Assembly: GCA_028274465.1 (NCBI GenBank)
Contig: CM051456.1
Location: 96,625,050 to 96,689,049, forward strand
DNA from: Plantago ovata
Lineage: Eukaryota > Streptophyta > Magnoliopsida > Lamiales > Plantaginaceae
Reading direction: 5' to 3'
DNA: 64,000 nt
This document shows, in pieces, positions 29,701 to 41,802 of the stretch. The position numbers were made by a program, and so were the translations under genes. Numbering within the stretch: position 1 is the first letter of the stretch; the number at the start of each line of letters is the position of its first letter. A model generated the notes under the pieces. It worked only from the letters and a program-made list of their open reading frames with translations. It was not told the origin of the DNA and searched no databases.

Positions 29701-29880
29701 AACATACTTTTTTCCTACCTAAACTACCCCTCTATTAATTTTTTTTTTTCTTCTTTTATCTTACATATATTAGGAAAGTCATATCATTATAACTAAATTA
29801 ATCACGTCATTATCTTCTACCTTAAATTTAGCAGCTTTGACTACATCATCAATTATTCTCCACATAATTAGGCTTATATA

Positions 29881-30464
29881 CTACAAGAGAGACATTACCC
29901 CCTAACCTATTAAATCTGAGACTTAACCCCCTTACCTATATAAATTGTTGCAACATACCCCCTATATAATATTTTACTATCAATTTAATATTTCCATTCA
30001 ATTTAATATTTTCCCTTTAATTAAATATTTCCGTTTGATTCCAAATTAATCATAATACCCACCGAAAAACTAATTTTGAAAATTATAATATGAAACTACA
30101 CGATTTTCACTTTTATAATATAATATAATATAAGTTCAAATATTATATTTCCGGTATAATTAATGAAAATATTATTTTTTCACTTTTATAATATAAATTG
30201 TATTGAAAAAATAAGATTTGAACTTATATTATATAAGTAAAATCTTATATTTTTATAATATAATTTTTAAAATTATTTTTCGATATGAATTAGGATTAAT
30301 TGGAGTCAAACTGACATATTAAATTGTAGGAAAAATATTAAATTGAATGAAAAATATTAAATTAAAGGAAAAATATTATATAGGGGGTATGTCATAACAC
30401 TTTAAATAGATGAGGGGGTTAAGTCTCAAACTTAATAGGTTAGGGGGTAATGTCTCAATTGTAG
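29881..30464. mobile_element. MITE with about 90-bp terminal inverted repeats
   Basis: The left arm 29881-29972 (GAGACATTACCCCCTAACCTATTAAATCTGAGACTTAACCCCC...) matches the reverse complement of 30374-30464 with few differences. The interior is AT-rich and contains further complementary TTAATATTTCC segments, so most of the element could fold back on itself. No gene. The target duplication was not settled, so the true ends may extend a few bases. Confidence 0.75.
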
Positions 30465-30659
30465 TAAAGTTTAGGGGGTTTGATCAATTTTATCCTTATA
30501 CAAATTAGCCAATAACATAGGTGCTACTACAAATTAACATTACAACTTAAGTGTATCATTTTCATTAACAGGTTCTACAAATTAACATGTACCTTTACAA
30601 CTAAGTGTATCATTTTTATAATACCTATCCTTTAATGAAAAAAAAAATAAAAAATTGAA

Positions 30660-31100
30660 TTCTAAAGTTTGTTCTGCAATCATGTATCACTACAGCAAAA
30701 TGGTCGTGCACAATTATATGTTGCTGCATATACATTATATACCATATTTTTATACTTGAATACGGGCGGCGCATACATCATATATATCAAGTACGATATT
30801 GTTTGATACATGTACACGAGATCAATGCTCACAAATCATGAATAACAAAAAAAAAGTTTGAAGTCTTGTAGTGTGTACCACTGCTGCAAAATGATCATGT
30901 ACAATTATATGCCGGTGCATATACGTCATGTATCATATTTTTTATACATGTATACGGGCAACACGTACATCATATATATAATGTACCATTTATGTCGGTG
31001 CATATATGTCATGTATCATATTTTTTATACATGTATACAGGCAGCAACACATATATCATATATATCATGTACTATATTTTTTTATACATGTACATTAACC
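30660..31100 (+). repeat. Imperfect tandem repeat of about 120-170 bp units
   Basis: Three diverged copies contain TGCATATACGTCATGTATCATATTTTTTATACATGTATACGGGCA-like sequence (about 30722, 30915 and 31003). The units are rich in ATACATGTAT palindromes. No coding sense. Confidence 0.65.
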
Positions 31101-32150
31101 GATAAAAACACTTTATAAGGGAGTTTGAGATCAATGCTCACATATTTTTGTGATTCAAATAATGCTTGGTTTGTTCAATTTTCATGTTAACTAGTACAAA
31201 ACATGTACATACTATCTCATGTGAAATTGGTACTATTGTTTAAACATATGTATGTTTAAAGCCTATGGTTTGTTCGATAATCATTTACTATTGTTGTAAA
31301 ATCTTTTGCAATACTTTGTGATTCATGTATCACTGCTACACTCTGGGAGAGTTTGTGGTCAAAGGTCAAATCATGTATGGAAAAAATAATAATCGTGTAC
31401 CATATTTTATCCATGTACCACTGAGATAATCCACCGTGGAGTTTCATGGCCATATTAAAAATTCAGGTATAATAAAAAAAAAAAAAAGTAACAAATCAGG
31501 TATCATTGTTAATTAGCCCTACAAACACTTGTCCATACGAACAGATTACCAACAGAGTGCTTCAAGTGCATTTTGTATGACACAAAATTATAAGTAAAGT
31601 GTAGTAATAATATTACATTGTGTATCTGACTTTAATTTGTATTGGAAATTTGGCATTATAAATTTTTGCTAATTCTAATTCAATAAAAGTTTTCACAATG
31701 ATCCTCTGCCTCCACGCCCCGTAATGGATGGAAGTGTAATGAAATTCTCTCTCGAGATATACTTCCATGGACAATATCACTGTAAATCCAATCTGCAAGG
31801 TTCAGATTATACAATCTATATCGTGCACCATATATCAATTTAAATGATTCTCATGCACCTTTTTTGTGGCTCACTTCAAGAATCTTCGTTAATCTAAATA
31901 TATTTGGTACACCTGAATGCCGATCGAGTTACAATTGGCTGGAGCTTAGAGAAAACCACCGGGAAAGAATGACATGCCGATAAGATTGTTTGACATGAGC
32001 ATAAAACCGAGAAGAATTGGTTTGATACATGTAGTCTCTTTGCACCGGACTTTGAGATTTCATTCAAGAATAGAAGAAAGCTACTTCGTATTTAATACCA
32101 AGTTTCAGTTACAAGTTGACTTTATAGTATTCCAGTAGCTAAATATTAGG
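31101..32150. other. AT-rich stretch, no gene recognised
   Basis: No recognisable protein, RNA or element ends. A few ATGTACCA-like words continue the preceding repeat to about 31430. Confidence 0.4.
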
Positions 32151-32156
32151 AATTTG

Positions 32157-32374
<218 letters not shown>

Positions 32375-32988
32375 TTATTTTGGATATACCACATCAAACA
32401 TCACTTTTTTAAAACAGAAAATTATAAATTAGTGTCACTTTTAAACATTTATGCCAAATTAATGTGACCTAATTTCTTTATTACAATTTAGTTAAAACTT
32501 ATTTACAAATTAGTGATTATACTAATTTAGTATTTTTAGTGTTAACTTCTCTCCTAAACCTTTTCTAACTAACCCCATGATCTTCTCCACGTATTTTACT
32601 CCTTCTACTCCCAGTCAAACCAGACTAATGTTAACAAGCATCAACTTCCGTCCAGTTCTATTTTTCACCGAAATACGCCTCTTCTTCCATTTTTTTCGGC
32701 AGTCCTGATCACTCCGGAACAGCAAACAAGGCTTTCTTGCGATTTTCCATCATTCCTAATACTTTCTTCGGTGCTTTCCAGTTTTCATCTTCGGAAGAAT
32801 TGGTTTTGTATTTAACCAAAAAGTATCTATCACCTACAGGTTATTTCTCATCCTTTTTTGATTCTATTTTATTTGATATGTCAAGATATTAATAGTTCTA
32901 TTTCTTTTGATTCATTATGCACGAAGTAGATTATGTAGACTTTAATGTTGTTATATTTCCTTATCTTTTTTCCGTTTATGTAGGCTTG

Positions 32989-35522
32989 ATGGATTACGAT
33001 ATTTATTGTGTTGATTAGTCATAAGGAACGTACATACACTCTTAGGCTAAACACTTCTTCATTGTACAATGACTTCAAAGCTAAGTTAAGGGAGAATGAT
33101 TTGGATCTTGCAGAGTTGGGAAACCTGAGCTTTTCTATTCCTGGCAAATTTACTTGCGTATTGAATTCTGCAGAACATTGGGGCAATATGTTAATTCTTA
33201 TGAAGGTTCACAAGTTATCTACTGTCGACGTAACATCCACAAGCACTGAAAACGGGAGTCAAGCATCCCAACAGTCATCAAGGTTCGATGGAATCAGTCA
33301 GGGAAACAATCATCCAAGCAACACCACACCATTGGTAGATGTGGGGTGGAGACGTAGTGACAAGCCATTGTTGTCCGCCAGTTGGAAGAACATCATACAG
33401 AGTGTTGGTCAAATTTTCAAAGGAGGTGCTGAAGATTTCAAGATTGAGCTTGCAAAGTACTCACTTGAGGTTGGCTTTAAATTCGCCTACACAAGGAACA
33501 ATGACAGAGTTATCTCAGCTGTTTGTAAAAGCAAAGATTCATGTGGATGTAGTTGGTCAATTACTGCTTCAAAAGCTTCTGGCAATGCATGGTTCCACAT
33601 CCGTAAGTTACAAAATGAACACTCATGTCCACTGTTGGTACAGTCATCTAAACGTCTTAGTGCCACGCTTATCTCTGTCCTCATTGTTGATAAACTACGA
33701 CAGGATCCAACATATTCTGCAAATGATGTTATTGATCATTTTGATGTGGATTACAAGATGATTGTCGGATACCACATGGCATGGAGAGGGATTGAGAAGG
33801 CCAGGTCCTATATTTATGGCAACTACAATGAGCCGTTTCAAGAGCTGGATGGTTATATCACGCGTTTGAAGCATACCAATCCAGATAGCTATATTCGAAT
33901 GGAAGTCGACCCGGATACCAACCGTTTCAAGAGACTGTTCATATCATTTCGTGCTTCCATGGATGGTTTCAAGCATTGTCGTCCAGTGCTTTTTCTCGAT
34001 GGCACCTTTTTGAAGTCACGGTTCAAGGGACAGTTACTAGCAGCTACCAACAAAGATGGTAACCCAGGTAAATTTTATCTTCCCTGATAATTTATAGGAA
34101 TTTTATATATAATCGAAATATGCTTGATTGTTCAATAATTTATGTTCTTTAGTGGAGGTTGTATGATCTTTGATTAATATGATAGCTATCGCTTAATGTT
34201 TATACGAGTTATATCATTTACTCCCTAGTATAATTATTATTGCAAAACTCTTTGCTCCCTTTTTTAAAATGTTAACTATGTATCTTGCTGTTTATCCAAC
34301 AAGTTTTGTATTGTCTTATGTTTCTGTTGTGCATGTTAAACATCATGTTCATTAACCTGCTTGCACACATATTTTGTGTACAATATATTAGATCAGCATC
34401 ATGATGCCTGTTTACAGTACAACCTTAGGTCTATAATGTTATTTTTTCAATCAAATTCACAGGGTTGTTCCCATTAGCATTTGCTATTGTGGATTCTGAA
34501 AGCAAGGCTAACTGGGAATGGTTTCTGGATCATTTAAGTGCCATCTTGTACCCAGGAAGGGAGGTTATTTATGTCTCAGATCGAAATGTTGGTTTGATGG
34601 AACTGTTCTCCAATAAATTCAAGCACATGACTCATTTCTATTGTCTACAACATCTGAAGGACAATTTGCGTAGCAGGTACAAGGGCAAGGGTTTCGATGA
34701 ACCATACAAAAATAAGATGGTCGGGCTTCTTAGCGAATGTGCACGTGCCCCTACATTATATTTGTTTGAACAGAAATACGCTGAGCTTTATGAACAGAGC
34801 GGCGCACTAGGCCAATCATTCCTACAGGGTCTTTCCCCTGAACGTTGGGCCTATGCATATGCACCATGTGTGCGGTTCGGTGAGATGACGTCCAACTCCG
34901 CAGAGACTTATAACAAGGCAATCATTAAAGCAAGGGAGCTTCCGATAACACATTTGGTTGACAACATTCGGAAGAAGTTGGCAAAGTGGTTTGACAAGAG
35001 GAATACTGCTGCTGCTCGGTGGAATGGTGTACTCTGTGAAGTCATGCAGAAAAATGGGATGATTCACTAGTCATAGCTCGTCCGTGGATTCCTAGAAGAG
35101 TAACATCAAGCATCTTTGAGTTTGACATAGAACCCTCCATTGTTGTCAATCTACAGGAACAATTTTGTTCTTGTTATGAGTGGCAATTTTATGATTTCCC
35201 TTGTGCTCATGCAGTCAAAGCAATATCCCAATCAGAGTGGCAAGCATCCGACTTTGTAGATCCATACCATTTCACGAATACGTACATCCGATGTTACGAG
35301 GGGATTATAATGCCAGCGCCATCAATGCTCAAATATACTGACAACATGGGGAACAAGCAAGTCATTCGCCCTCCTATTACAAAGAAACAACCCGGTAGGC
35401 CACTGAAGAAGAGGATTCCATCCAGAGGCGAAAGCAGTCTTCCGGCAAGAAAACACCGCTGCACCAGGTGCAACCACATGGCCCGTCACAACCGCAAAAC
35501 ATGCACATCTCCAATATCTTAA
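32989..35522 (+). pseudogene. MudrA-type transposase of the Mutator-like element
   Basis: Exon 1 ends at 34067 and exon 2 starts at 34463; the join reads DGNPG|LFPLAFAIVDSE in frame. In order: N-terminal region (about 33011-33330); a zinc-finger-like DNA-binding region with CGCSW...NEHSC (33535-33630); the DDE core with FLDGTFLKS (first Asp, about 34000), YVSDRN (second Asp, about 34575) and FYCLQHLKDNLR; and a SWIM finger CSCYEWQ...CAHA (about 35170-35215), ending GRPLKKR...CTRCNHMARHN at 35522. A missing base near 35055 separates the core from the SWIM part. The ATG at 32989 is out of frame with the conserved part by one base, so the start is either elsewhere or also frameshifted. Role by family: cuts and joins transposon ends in the nucleus. 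Confidence 0.85.
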
Positions 35523-36401
35523 TTAGTCAGTCATGAGCCAGAGTTGCTGAATAGATTCACATTTAGACTTGCCATCCCTTTCCAGATTTCATTTCAAATT
35601 TCCAAATAACAATGTCACGCTTTAGTTTATCTTCTTTAAACTTATTTTACAATTACCAATGATGTTCTGTTCATAATAATAATCTACTACTTGTAACTTC
35701 CATAATTCCAGTAATTATTTTGCTATTTCTCTGTGATCTCTTAATTTTTAATTTTTATGACCATGTTTTGTGTTTCATTAGAATAAGATGCTAGCTGATA
35801 GACAAATTGATGTTTAAAATGCATGTGATGCATAAAATATCAACAATGAATAGTCTGTTTAATTTGCCCCAGTAACAATATATTGCGTGCAGTAAGAAGC
35901 ATCCTTGACTATACAGGGATAAGAAAGTATACAAGCACTACTGAATAGGCATGTAAAATTACTAGAGATTGATCAACCAATGTCGAAATAAGCATTGTAA
36001 AGACAAAGTAACCTTTTACTAAAAATCCCAGTAAATGACCATGGTTACACCAACTATTCGCTAATCAACATAAACCGTTCTTTCATAAAATTACTGCAAT
36101 GTTCATCAATGTGAAACGGAAAATGAAACAAAATAACAAAACCGTGACATAAAATTAAAAAAAAGCCATGCTAGAAATGTCAAGCATTTATTAATACGGT
36201 GGAACTTCTAACCACAATATTCAGGTTCAAATAAAAGACATATATAGAACAAATCGGACAAGTACTAACAAGAACAAAGAAAATATTGCAACCAGTATAT
36301 CAGGTATGCAAATGAGAACGAAAATCCAGCTGCACTATTTTTCGCAACAAAAAATTTATTCAAGGCAAATTTAAATGCTCAAATTTCAATACTCCACAGA
36401 A

Positions 36402-39400
36402 TCAACTCTTCTTCGGCCCTTCATCTATGAATGCTCTTGCCATCTTGCCACGATACTTTTGCACTTGGTCCAGGGAAACTTTCGCAGTCATCTTCGTATT
36501 CTTCATAAGGCGTTCCATCAAAATACATACAAAAACTCCACAATCCAACCTACATCACAACACAAGAATTATGTCAACACATACCAAAACATATCAACAA
36601 TTGAAAAACAGTACTAAAAAGCACCATGCTGCAAAAATTCAATTTCTGAGTGCACTCATCTAAAAACAAGATACCATAGGAATTACAAGCAACACCAAGA
36701 AAACGGTCACAAGACAAGCACCCAATAACATAAAACATGATGCAAGCATCTCACTAGGACGTATCACACATGGAACAGATAATTTCAATATACAAGCACC
36801 ATTGGCTCTAGCAACTCAATGTCACCAACAAAACCCTATCATCAATAACAATCACCATTGAATAAGACAACACAAAATTATCAGTAACAGGCAACATTAA
36901 GCTTAGAAAATTTAAAACAGACATCTATACTGGATGCATCCAATCTACACATCGCATATCAGTCATCCTTCAAAAAAGCACCATAGGTAAAACAAGCACC
37001 ATAACAAAAATAATTCACTATTATAATAGCACCATTAAAACATTGCCCAAATGTTAAAACAGTATAGTACATCAAACTTACGAATTGGGCTTCTGTTGTG
37101 GTGCATCCTTAGCATTCACTATTTCATTAACCAAATCCAGAGTAGTAGGTGAGACGTTCTTCTCCAGTGCCATTACATTTGTCATAGCCTCTTCCACATA
37201 TTTTTTCTGAAAATTATAAACGAGTGAGTACATCGTACTCATACAAAACATACCATAGATTCAGTATATTATAATCACCACAAAAGTTGTGTGAATTACC
37301 ACTATCATAGCATTATCAAAGTGACCATCAGTCCCTCTCGGCAGCAACGAGTTGTAATGGGTCCAAATATTCTCATTAGCGTCGAGGACTAAAAGAGTCC
37401 AGTGGCAAGGATCGCATGTCTGCTTGAGTCTTCTTGGAGTATTTAATGGTACTATAATATGGATGTACGTGTAAAATTGGTTCTTCAACATTTTTTCCAT
37501 CTCACATACACCCTTACCCTTGCCCCCCACACGTCTAATAACGTATGACTGTCGAAAAATACACTTTCGTTAGGCAGTCAATGTAACAGCGTTAGGTTAG
37601 CACACATAGTAATTAACACAAACTCACCCATGTCAAGCTGTCCAAAATCATGCAACGAATCATACTGTTTGGTCGACCTAATGTTTTGTTTAATATAATC
37701 CCCCAAGCATTGATCACCTTTAAGAAATTCAAAAAAAAAAAAAAAAGAAATTATAACCAGCATATATAAATATGAACGAATTTGGCATGTCAACCAACAC
37801 AAATCCATAAAACAGATCATTACATTTCTCCCAAGAGACTTGTCAGCAAGAACATCAATAATGTCTTTCACAAAGACAGGTTCCTTCTTTTTTGTAGGAT
37901 GCATCCATACACAGGCCCTACAAACAGAAACTATTAAAATACACAAGAAGTGCAATCCATTAATATTTAAGAGTTTTTTGCAAGGATAATATGGAAATTA
38001 CCATTCTCCACCGCTATTGTAAAAGTCTTCAAGTATCTTCAAAGAATCGGTACCAAACACATTTAGCGTGGATGCATTGCACTTTGGTAATTTAAATTTT
38101 GCTTCCACTGGTTGTTTAGCTACGTTACCAACAAAATCACCATCATCGTCCAGGATAGTTATTTCGCTCACATCTGGTGCTTTTAAGTTTTTGGGCTTCC
38201 TCTTTGTTGGATCAGTAAAATCGGGATCCTTTTTCTGCACCCTTTTACGCTTACCAAACCCTAATTCCTCACCGACTAATAAAGGATTCTCATTACCAAC
38301 AACTTCTGCATCAGCCTGTAATTCAATAAATTATTGAACAAACAAATAAAAAGTTTAACTATGAAAGCTAATGGTCAACAAGCATCAAAACATTGTGAAA
38401 TCCAAATAATGAATACAAAATAAATTGTGAAAGAACAAAGTGGAATCCAAAAACATATACCTGTGGATGAGGAGTAAAGGTATCATGAGATAACTTTGCT
38501 TTCAATTCATTGTTCTCATTCCTAAGTTTGTCATTCTCCACTTGCAATAATTCTATGGTTTCTCTCAGAAGAGTAAGCTCTGATTCTTTCTGTCTAAGTT
38601 TCTCGGTAGAAATGGATTTGGACTCAAACAGTTGTGCATTCAGCTCCATTAACTGACCAGTTATGGGGCTGAAGTCGTCATCTGCATTGACTGCTGGAGG
38701 ATATTCATCAACATGGACCTTCTGTGGAGTAGGTGTAGTCTTTTGAACGGGCGCATGATGCGATGAGGGAGGTGTTCCATATGATAGTATCCTTGCAAAT
38801 ACATTTTCCTGAATCTTAGGCTTTGGAGAAGAATATCCAAAACCAAGAGAAAACGATGGGTGAGTACAAATTGGGGTTGCATTCTCACTATCAGAGTGCA
38901 CAACAACCACATTGTTTGAGGTGCCTGCAAATAAACCCCCTGGAGAATAAGAGTGTCCATCAACAATTGGATCACTAGTGAGAGCATCACACTCTGGAAT
39001 GTCATACTTAGCATTGAGGCCAAAACGTTCCAAAACTGAGGATTTGCCCTCATCTACATTGGCCAACATTAAGTAATCCATCTCAGTTACTGTGCCATTA
39101 ATAAAATTCTCTTTAAACTGCATACAAGAACAAATAATAAGAAACATAAGATAGAGATAAAGCCAAGCATCAAAATCATGCCTTTAATACAAGACAGACC
39201 TCAGCACTGCTCAACACTCTAAGGTTCATGAGTTTCATCTTTTGATGCAGCTCAGTAAGGTTCCACTTCATAAACCTGGGTAGACAGTGAGCATCTCTTG
39301 GAACAATGATATTTGTCTTCTCACACAACCAGAACTACAGAAAAATAAATAGGTAGAAAAAAGTTAATACATGCACCCAATACACAAATCTAACATTACA

Positions 39401-40537
39401 CATTAAAGGACTTACAAGTAGAAACACAGAGCAACCAGGGTATTTCACTTCTTTCGGTCTTTTATCATTGCCATTTATACCATTCATCAAGACATCAAGA
39501 ATGTGAGTAGACCAATCATAATCTTTCAGCTCGGAAAAACGTTCCACAATAGTAGTATACCTCCAACCAAAATAGATAGACTCAGATGGTACAAGGAATA
39601 CTGATAAAAGATGCAAAGTTAATAAACGTGCCACATCTATTATATCTTCATCACCTTCTTTCATGATAACAGTTTCTACCTTCGCCGCAATCAATCCAGG
39701 AGAAAACCTTAGAACTTTTTTCTTGCCTTTAGCATCACAAGAATCCACATTGAATACTTATCTGGAAAACACCTCTTCAGAAATTCTGTAGGTTTGAAAG
39801 AGCCTAAGTCCAGGTGCTTGCCTCCATCATTAATTCCCAGAATCAACTTCACATCAAGAATAACAGGACTACAAGTAAATGCACAAAAATTGAACAGATT
39901 CTCCCCTTTCACATAACATTCAATGACCTTAGTGATATCACTCCCATACTTTTTCACGTCCTTCAGATCAATACGCCCTAGTCTAGCAGCATTAATAATG
40001 AGCCAGAATGGTGATAGTTTTATAGCATCTATATGCTTCTCAGTCAATTTATCACCTACTTTATTCAACAGTTTAATAAAAGCTTCAAAAGTGCATCTGT
40101 AAGGTGAATTGTGGCTAGCTTCCTTCTTAACCTCACGAGTACGTGTCGCAACACCTACACATTCCAACAAATAGGACAAACACAACAAAAAGACAAGCAT
40201 CAGCTATGTAAAAAAAACTTAAGGTAGGACAAAACCATGTATAATGCCCAAGTATCTCACCTTTACTAGTACATGTACCAACCTTCAATCCACCAGCAAG
40301 CTTAAGAAAATGAAAACAACATAATTAATGCAAAAGAAAAACACTAATGTATACATATATATATACAACAAGCAAATAAAGCAATTTGATTACAATTCAT
40401 TCAATTTAATTACAAGCTAGTTCAAAAGCATCCAAAAAATCATAACAATGCAGGCATCACAAAAAAAAAAAACATACTTTTTGAGATAGCTTCCCACTGC
40501 CTGGCTTCCTTCTCGAAGACGAGTTATGCTTCGCCAT
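36402..40537 (-). pseudogene. Ulp1-type cysteine protease gene of the Mutator-like element
   Basis: Eleven exons with in-frame GT...AG joins: 40537-40478, 40300-40261, 40154-39416, 39334-39200, 39117-38461, 38315-38002, 37917-37824, 37717-37628, 37548-37300, 37206-37082, 36549-36402. They total 2651 nt, one short of 884 codons. The N terminus is of the plant MULE-Ulp1 type (KLSPFWLIINAARLGRIDLK, ILGINDGGKHLDLGSFKPTEF). Exon 5 ends in a leucine-rich coiled coil (ETIELLQVENDKLRNENNEL). Exon 9 carries the catalytic His and Asp region CHWTLLVLD, and exon 11 the catalytic Cys in LDCGVFVC. The only disruption seen is one missing base near 39755. In the host, Ulp1 proteases remove SUMO; the role in these transposons is not established. 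Confidence 0.8.
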
Positions 40538-41061
40538 TCTTTTACGGTATACAAAAGGAATGAAGCTTGTAAGCCAAGAAGATGAATAGAAAAATAGTCC
40601 CATTAAAATAAAGATCCAACGAGAAAAACAATAAGCCAAAAAGAAGTAAACAAAATAGCAATCAATTACCTAGAAAATTAGCCTATCACTGTTCTTCGAT
40701 GCCAGTTCAAGAGATGCCTATGGTAATGGAGTCCAGAATCTACAGGAAAATATAATTTCAAATATTTATCATCAGAACAACAACTAAATTCCGAAAACTT
40801 TGCTATCGATAAAGATGCTTCTCGTTAGGGAGTTTAATCGCAATCAGCCAGCGGTGCTTTCCGAAATACAAGGGCGGGTAAAACACGGGATTTCAAATCA
40901 AAAACAAACAATAGGGAGATAAATAGAATTGGATGCTACCCTGAAAATTGGTACTTGAAGAATAGTGATGAAATTGGATGCTTGGAATGCCAATTATGAA
41001 CCATCTGATTCCACGAAGACGAACGCAGAAGCTTGCTTGAGAGATTTCCGGGATTCTTCAA

Positions 41062-41280
41062 ACGGTCGGATGCGTTTAGGAACAACAAATTGTTATGACG
41101 GTCGGATGCGTTTAGGAAGATTGGAAATAGTATAGATATTGACGAAAGAATAGCATAAATATTGACGAAAGAAGCTTGCTAAATAATATTTAGTTTAGTT
41201 AATTAGATGATTAGTTACTAAACGGTCGGAAGCTTGCTAAATATTAATTAGTTTAGTTAATTAGATGATTAGTTACTAAA
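41062..41280. repeat. Short direct repeats beside the right end of the Mutator-like element
   Basis: ACGGTCGGATGCGTTTAGGA occurs at 41062 and 41098, ATATTGACGAAAGAA-like units at about 41137 and 41158, and a 52-bp unit with GAAGCTTGCTAAATA...GTTACTAAA at 41171-41222 and 41229-41280. They lie upstream of the Ulp1-type gene and near the inverted repeat, where a promoter or transposase binding sites could be. Confidence 0.8.
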
Positions 41281-41802
41281 CTTAAGGAAGGATATTTTAG
41301 GCAATGCATGTTTAATCACTAATATATAATAATCTTTCCATATATCACTAATCAGTAAGAAAGTATTAGGAATGACACTAATTTATAACTAATCCTTTTT
41401 TTTTTTTTTTTTTAGAGTCTATAACTAATCCTTTTTAAAAATAATATTTTGAGTGTCATTAAAATGTAATTAAGTTACCGAAGTGTTAGCTAGCTAGATG
41501 TAATTGACCCTAAACATAATCTATCACCAATCAATCCTTAAAAAATCTAACAACATAGAAGTGGGAAAAGACACCTGGGAGGGTTGAAGAAACCATGGCC
41601 GACATCCCCATGTTTTTGGCGTTGAACAAACACAGACTAAACAGTAGTCATTGAAATTTTATAAACGAAACCATACCCCAGAAATCTCACACAGACTGAC
41701 ACGAGTACTCTAGTACTACTACCATTAATTAATGCCATTCATTCATTCCATCATCAACAACATTTTCTTGTGATCGATCATAATTCACATTATCAAATTG
41801 AG

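Larger units (their letters stand above)
32422..41388. mobile_element. Mutator-like element carrying transposase and Ulp1-type protease genes
   Basis: TTATAAATTAGTGTCA at 32422-32437 has its exact inverse at 41373-41388, giving short terminal inverted repeats about 9 kb apart. Between them are a plus-strand MULE transposase gene and a minus-strand Ulp1-like protease gene arranged tail to tail. This matches the plant class of Mutator-like elements that carry a Ulp1-like gene (Kaonashi-type). A 9-bp target duplication was not found, so the ends could extend slightly. Each gene appears to carry at least one frameshift, so this copy is probably not fully functional. Confidence 0.75.
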
